Positions 60,289-64,000 of a DNA stretch of 64,000 nucleotides are shown here, in pieces. A program made the position numbers and the translations under genes. The DNA comes from JAMXLO01 sp963799415 (lineage in GTDB: Bacteria > Pseudomonadota > Alphaproteobacteria > Acetobacterales > Acetobacteraceae). Location: NCBI GenBank assembly GCA_963799415.1, contig CAWCXI010000034.1:372001-436000 (forward strand), written 5' to 3'. Below the pieces are notes generated by a model. That model did no database searches. It saw only the letters and a list, made by a program, of their open reading frames with translations, and was not told the origin of the DNA. Numbering within the stretch: the first letter of the stretch is position 1; every line of letters starts with the position of its first letter.

Positions 60289-61182
60289 ATGCGTATCCTG
60301 TTCGTCACCTCCAACCGCCTCGGCGATGCGGTGCTGTCCACCGGCCTGCTGGACCATCTGATCCACACCCATCCCGGCGCACGGATCACCGTCGCGTGTG
60401 GCCCCGTGGCCGAGGGCGTGTTCGCGCGCATGCCGAACCGCGAGCGGACCATCGTGCTCGACAAGCTCCCCTACCGACTGCACTGGCTGCCGCTCTGGGC
60501 CGGCGCAGTCTGCACGCTGTGGGACCTCGTGGTGGACATCCGCGGCTCGACGATCGCCTGGATCGTGCCGACGCGTCGCCGCGCGGTGATGCGGCGTCGG
60601 CCCGGTCACAAGACTGCACAACTTGCGGCGGTGCTCGGACTCGACCCGCCGCCGCTGCCGGTGGCCTGGACCGCACCCGCGGATCGCGCCCGGGCGGACG
60701 CGCTGCTGCCGAGAGCCCGACCCGTCATCGGGCTGGGGCCAACAGCGAACTGGTCGCAGAAGATCTGGCCAGCCGAGCGCTTCGCGACGCTGTTTCGCGC
60801 GCTGTCGAGTGGCCCGCTTCCCGGCGCGATCCCAGCCGTATTCGCCGGGCCCGGCGATGCGGAGCGCGCGATGGCGGACCCGCTACTGGCCGCGCTGCCG
60901 GGCGCGATCGATCTGGTCGGGCGGCTCAGCGTGCCCGAAGCCTCCGCGTGCCTCGCGCGCTGCGCTCTCTTCGTCGGCAACGACTCGGGCCTGATGCATC
61001 TTGCCGCGTCATCCGGCGCCGCGACCCTTGGCCTGTTCGGACCGACGCCCGTGCAGGAGTACGCGCCAGCAGGACCGCGGGCCGCCACGGCCGTTTCAGA
61101 GAGCGGGCGCATGAAGGACCTGTCCGTCGAGGCTGCAATCGCCGCGGCCTGTCCACTGATCGCAGCGGTCGAGATGGCCTAG
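60289..61182 (+). CDS. Glycosyltransferase family 9 (heptosyltransferase-like)
   Basis: A 297-residue GT-B enzyme related to ADP-heptose:LPS heptosyltransferases. Motifs: MRILFVTSNRLGDAVLSTGL, WDLVVDIRGS, IGLGPTANWSQKIWPAERFA and the nucleotide-sugar site LFVGNDSGLMHLAASSGAAT followed by LGLFGPTPVQEYAPAGP. It would act on lipopolysaccharide core at the inner membrane. No other LPS genes are adjacent. Confidence 0.88.
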   Translation: MRILFVTSNRLGDAVLSTGLLDHLIHTHPGARITVACGPVAEGVFARMPNRERTIVLDKLPYRLHWLPLWAGAVCTLWDLVVDIRGSTIAWIVPTRRRAVMRRRPGHKTAQLAAVLGLDPPPLPVAWTAPADRARADALLPRARPVIGLGPTANWSQKIWPAERFATLFRALSSGPLPGAIPAVFAGPGDAERAMADPLLAALPGAIDLVGRLSVPEASACLARCALFVGNDSGLMHLAASSGAATLGLFGPTPVQEYAPAGPRAATAVSESGRMKDLSVEAAIAAACPLIAAVEMA

Positions 61183-61294
61183 TTAGGCCATCCGGCCGGC
61201 GCACACGATTGCGATTGCTGCGGCCCTTTTGCTGCTCAAGGCGCCATGGCAGCCTTCGACGCGCACCGTCTCGACGTCCAAGGAGATTGCGCTA

Positions 61295-63052
61295 ATGAAC
61301 TCTCAGAAGGTTACCGGAGGACTGTCGTCGCTCATTCCCGCCACCGCATTCAGCGCGACGCTCTTGCTCGCCGCGGCAATCCCGGCACATGCCCAGACCG
61401 CCTCTTGCCCCAGCGACAATGGCGGCATCACGCTCTCTCCCGGATTCTGTGCCACCGTTTTCGCTGACAAGCTCGGTCATTCCCGGCACCTCGCAGTGGC
61501 GCCAAATGGCGTGGTCTATGTCAACACCTGGAGCGGTCGGTACTATCGCAATGACACGCCCCCGCCCGGCGGCTTTCTGATCGCACTCCAAAGCACCAAG
61601 GCCAACGGTCAAGCGGACAATGTGGTCCGCTTCGGCCCCACCAAGGCGGATGGCAACGCAGGCGGCACCGGCGTCGCGGTCTACAAGAACTACGTCTATG
61701 CCGAGACGAACGACCGCATCGTGCGGTACGCCCTGCCGACAAGCGGCATAGCCCCGACGACGGCGCCGGAAACGGTGATATCGGGCCTGCCGCTCACCGG
61801 CGACCACCCGATGCATCCCTTCCAGATCGACAGGCAGGGCAATCTCTATGTCGATCTCGGATCAGCCACAAACTCCTGCCAGAGCCAGAATCGTATGCCG
61901 AACGTGCCTGGCAACAAGCCGTGCACGGAACTGGAAACCCGAGGCGGCACCTGGCGCTACGACGCAAACAAGCTGGATCAACACTTCTCGGCGGCCGAGC
62001 GTTTCTCGACCGGTCTGCGCAACGGCGAGGGATTTTCGTTCGATTCGACTGGCCGGATCTTCGCGACCCAGCATGGCCGCGACCAGTTGGCCGAGAATTT
62101 CCCCAGCCTCTATAAGCCTATCCAAGGTGCGGAGAACCCAGCCGAAGAACTTGTGCAGTTGCGACGCGGCGCGGACTTCGGCTGGCCGGAATGCTATTAT
62201 GACTACGACCAGAAGAAGCTGGTCCTGGCGCCGGAATATGGCGGCGATGGTGGCAAGACGGTTGGGATTTGCGCGCAGAAGCAAGAGCCGGCGGCCGCAT
62301 TCCCCGCCCACTGGGCGCCGAATGACATGCTCATCTATGAGGGCAGCCAGTTCCCGTCCGCCTACAAGGACGGCGCCTTCATCGCGTTCCACGGCTCCTG
62401 GAACCGCGCGCCATCGCCGCAGGGCGGATACAATGTCGTGTTCCAGCGACTGGTCGGCGGCAAGGCGGCCGGTCCTTTCGTTGTCTTCGCGGACGGATTT
62501 GCCGGTGCGGTCAAGGAGCCTGGTCGAGCGGCGCACCGGCCGACCGGGCTCGCCGTCGGGCCTGATGGGGCGCTGTATATCGCGGACGATGTTGGCGGCC
62601 GGATCTGGCGCGTGACCTATACCGGCGGCAGCAGGTCCAACGGGATTGCCGCCGCGGCCTCGACTCCTCCCACGCAGACCGCAGCTCGCAATGCGTCGCC
62701 GCCCGAAGGCGTTCATCCGGCGGCAGGCTTGCCGGTCCCGCCTGGTGGCTCACCGGACCAGGTCGCGCTGGGCGATCGCATCTTCCACGGCCAGGCCGAC
62801 GGCGGAACCTGTTCGGGCTGTCACAGCAGCGACGGCAAGGGTTCGTCGGTCGGCTCCGATCTCACCAGCGGCAAGTGGCTATGGGGTGACGGCAGCGTTG
62901 CCGCCATTACCCACACAATCGACAACGGTGTGCCGAAGGCAAAGGAGCACTCCGGTGCGATGCCGCCCATGGGCGGAGCCCAACTCTCGCAGGCCGACGT
63001 CGCCGCGGTGGCCGACTACGTCTGGGCGCTCGGGCACCAGAATACACAGTGA
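61295..63052 (+). CDS. Sorbosone dehydrogenase-type PQQ protein fused to cytochrome c
   Basis: A 585-residue periplasmic protein with Sec signal (cleavage at PAHA-QT, about residue 35). The beta-propeller domain of the sorbosone/soluble glucose dehydrogenase group reads SRHLAVAPNGVVYVNTWSGR, GDHPMHPFQIDRQGNLYVDL, FATQHGRDQLAENFPSLYKP, AFIAFHGSWNRAP and RPTGLAVGPDGALYIADDVG. A C-terminal single-haem cytochrome c carries CSGCH and the Met ligand region GAMPPMGGAQLS. It likely oxidises a sugar or aldehyde and passes electrons to the respiratory chain. ATG 61295 follows AAGGAGA. Such enzymes are typical of acetic acid bacteria. Confidence 0.9.
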   Translation: MNSQKVTGGLSSLIPATAFSATLLLAAAIPAHAQTASCPSDNGGITLSPGFCATVFADKLGHSRHLAVAPNGVVYVNTWSGRYYRNDTPPPGGFLIALQSTKANGQADNVVRFGPTKADGNAGGTGVAVYKNYVYAETNDRIVRYALPTSGIAPTTAPETVISGLPLTGDHPMHPFQIDRQGNLYVDLGSATNSCQSQNRMPNVPGNKPCTELETRGGTWRYDANKLDQHFSAAERFSTGLRNGEGFSFDSTGRIFATQHGRDQLAENFPSLYKPIQGAENPAEELVQLRRGADFGWPECYYDYDQKKLVLAPEYGGDGGKTVGICAQKQEPAAAFPAHWAPNDMLIYEGSQFPSAYKDGAFIAFHGSWNRAPSPQGGYNVVFQRLVGGKAAGPFVVFADGFAGAVKEPGRAAHRPTGLAVGPDGALYIADDVGGRIWRVTYTGGSRSNGIAAAASTPPTQTAARNASPPEGVHPAAGLPVPPGGSPDQVALGDRIFHGQADGGTCSGCHSSDGKGSSVGSDLTSGKWLWGDGSVAAITHTIDNGVPKAKEHSGAMPPMGGAQLSQADVAAVADYVWALGHQNTQ

Positions 63053-63066
63053 GGTCGCAATCGCGG

Positions 63067-63579
63067 CTACCCGACCTCGTCCAGTTCGACGCCCCACATC
63101 TTTTCGAGCGCATACATCGCGCGCGCCTCGGGCTTGAACAAATGCACGACGATGTCGCCTGCGTCGATCAGCACCCAGTCGGCACCGCCGGCGCCTTCCA
63201 CCTGTACGCGCTTCAATCCGGCGCTGTGCAGTTTCTCCGACAGATGTTCGGCCATCGCCGCGATCTGCCGGTCGGCAAGGCCTGTCGCGATCACCATTCG
63301 ATCGCAGAACGACGCCTTGCCCTCCAGATCGAGCGTCACGACGTTCTGCGCCTTGTCGTCCTCCAGGCTGCCGACAATCACCAACTGGAGTCGCTCCAGC
63401 GCCGACGGTTCGGCCTTGTGTGTACGGTGCGCCACAGTGCGGCGCGGGCCGGCGGCGATCGTCTTCTTGCGCGGCGTGCCGGGAGTCTTGTCCGCAACAG
63501 TCAGCGTCGGCTTGGCGACCTTCTTGCGCGGAGCGGCGCGATGTCGCGCGGGCGAGAACGGCTTCGGCGGCTTGGTTAT
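63067..63579 (-). CDS. rsfS: Ribosome silencing factor RsfS
   Basis: Binds ribosomal protein L14 and blocks subunit joining when nutrients are short. The core from about residue 60 is unmistakable: DDKAQNVVTLDLEGKASFCD, RMVIATGLADRQIAAMAEHL and WVLIDAGDIVVHLFKPEARA. A basic, disordered N-terminal extension (KPPKPFSPARHRAAPRKKVA) precedes it. The start is unclear: AAGGAG (63587-63592) is correctly spaced only for an ATA at 63579; GTG 63435 would give a 122-residue protein of normal length; ATG 63666 would overlap nadD by 91 bp. Order nadD-rsfS is conserved in bacteria. Confidence 0.85.
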   Translation of the reverse strand: MTKPPKPFSPARHRAAPRKKVAKPTLTVADKTPGTPRKKTIAAGPRRTVAHRTHKAEPSALERLQLVIVGSLEDDKAQNVVTLDLEGKASFCDRMVIATGLADRQIAAMAEHLSEKLHSAGLKRVQVEGAGGADWVLIDAGDIVVHLFKPEARAMYALEKMWGVELDEVG

Positions 63580-64000
63580 GGCATGGCTCCTTGGTTGGCG
63601 CGTATCGCAGTGGCCGAGGCGGCGTTCTGCGGCACACTCAGAAATGCCCAGGCGGGCGCGGCGCATTCGATCAAGACGGAAGCAGATCGCATGGGGTATC
63701 GTGCATAGGAGAGTCGGCGCGCGGCGTGACCTGACAATGCGCGGTGATTGTACCCAGGCCGCGGCAATACGGCGAACGGAATCCGACGCACGAACTCCAG
63801 CCAGCGGCGCCAGCGCGGCAACTGCTGAAGTATGTCAGCGCCCATCAGCCAGACGAACCGCGCACACGGAAACTGCCGCAGCAGGCGGCGCAGGGTGTCG
63901 ATGGAGTAGCGCGTGCCGAACAACGCCTCGATCGCGCTGGCGATGACGCGACGGCCATCGGCGAGACTGCGCGCGGATGCTAGTCGCTGCTCAAACGGCG
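63576..64000 (-). CDS. nadD: Nicotinate-nucleotide adenylyltransferase, partial (5' end outside window)
   Basis: C-terminal about 141 codons of NadD, which makes deamido-NAD from nicotinate mononucleotide and ATP. At the edge PFEQRLASARSLADGRRV is followed by RYSIDTLRRLLRQFPCARFV and the family motif WLMGADILQQLPRWRRW, then PFAVLPRPGYN. The last residues NQGAMP end at TAA 63576-63578. The N-terminal GGTFDPxHxGH nucleotide site is beyond the window. Followed by rsfS, the usual gene pair. Confidence 0.88.
   Translation of the reverse strand, partial: PFEQRLASARSLADGRRVIASAIEALFGTRYSIDTLRRLLRQFPCARFVWLMGADILQQLPRWRRWLEFVRRIPFAVLPRPGYNHRALSGHAARRLSYARYPMRSASVLIECAAPAWAFLSVPQNAASATAIRANQGAMP

Overview
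The window is high-GC, densely coded DNA that looks alphaproteobacterial, most likely Rhodospirillales/Acetobacteraceae. This is inferred from the guaB-rsmB and nadD-rsfS orders, a class II DAHP synthase, a sorbosone-dehydrogenase-type quinoprotein fused to cytochrome c, and the general gene style; it was not checked by search. No rRNA, tRNA or CRISPR array was seen. It reads as ordinary chromosome with many small catabolic and transport operons, two IS110/IS1111-type insertion sequences and several families of palindromic repeats.

Layout. 1-2.3 kb: partial rsmB and guaB. 2.5-7.9 kb: two DUF1254 genes (one frameshifted), a brnT/brnA-like toxin-antitoxin remnant, an HGGxSTGP protein and small hypotheticals, the least orderly region. 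7.9-19.5 kb: a glutathione S-transferase, an EmrAB-type efflux pair, a two-subunit TPP enzyme, an RND efflux pair (both genes frameshifted), an SDR protein and zwf. 19.7-27.4 kb: NtaA-type monooxygenase, glutamate dehydrogenase, nitroreductase, both aconitase-X subunits, a YbfF-type hydrolase, an EamA exporter and a DUF1028 protein. 27.4-29.2 kb: an aromatic-codon leader peptide and attenuator before class II DAHP synthase. 29.2-34 kb: two IS110-type elements with msrB and an FAH-family gene between them. 34-40.5 kb: enolase-superfamily enzyme, CDGSH protein, HyuB, frameshifted HyuA and a BT1-type transporter. 40.8-48.9 kb: FHA protein, glycosyltransferase/methyltransferase fusion, hydrolase, tandem LLM oxidoreductases, an SRPBCC/ArsR unit with palindromic operators and a CDF transporter. 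48.9-56.1 kb: enoyl-CoA hydratase, MmgE/PrpD, PRC-barrel protein, another LLM enzyme and a 1095-residue RTX-like protein. 56.2-64 kb: sugar-type ABC importer without ATPase, RES/Xre toxin-antitoxin, glycosyltransferase 9, quinoprotein-cytochrome c, rsfS and partial nadD.

Main observations. (1) Both IS110-type elements sit at the same position of the same palindromic repeat (GTCAT^TGCGAGG). The conserved non-coding tail downstream of each transposase holds two short segments matching the two halves of that target, as expected of a bridge/seeker RNA. (2) A perfect 38-bp inverted repeat lies in frame inside rsmB. (3) The DAHP synthase leader has the features of classical attenuation (Phe-Trp-Tyr-Arg-Trp-Tyr leader, competing hairpins), followed by a small proline-rich ORF with a strong ribosome site. 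(4) Eight genes outside the IS elements carry single-base frameshifts; seven have lengths that fit +1 insertions, which points to residual sequencing error more than to gene decay.
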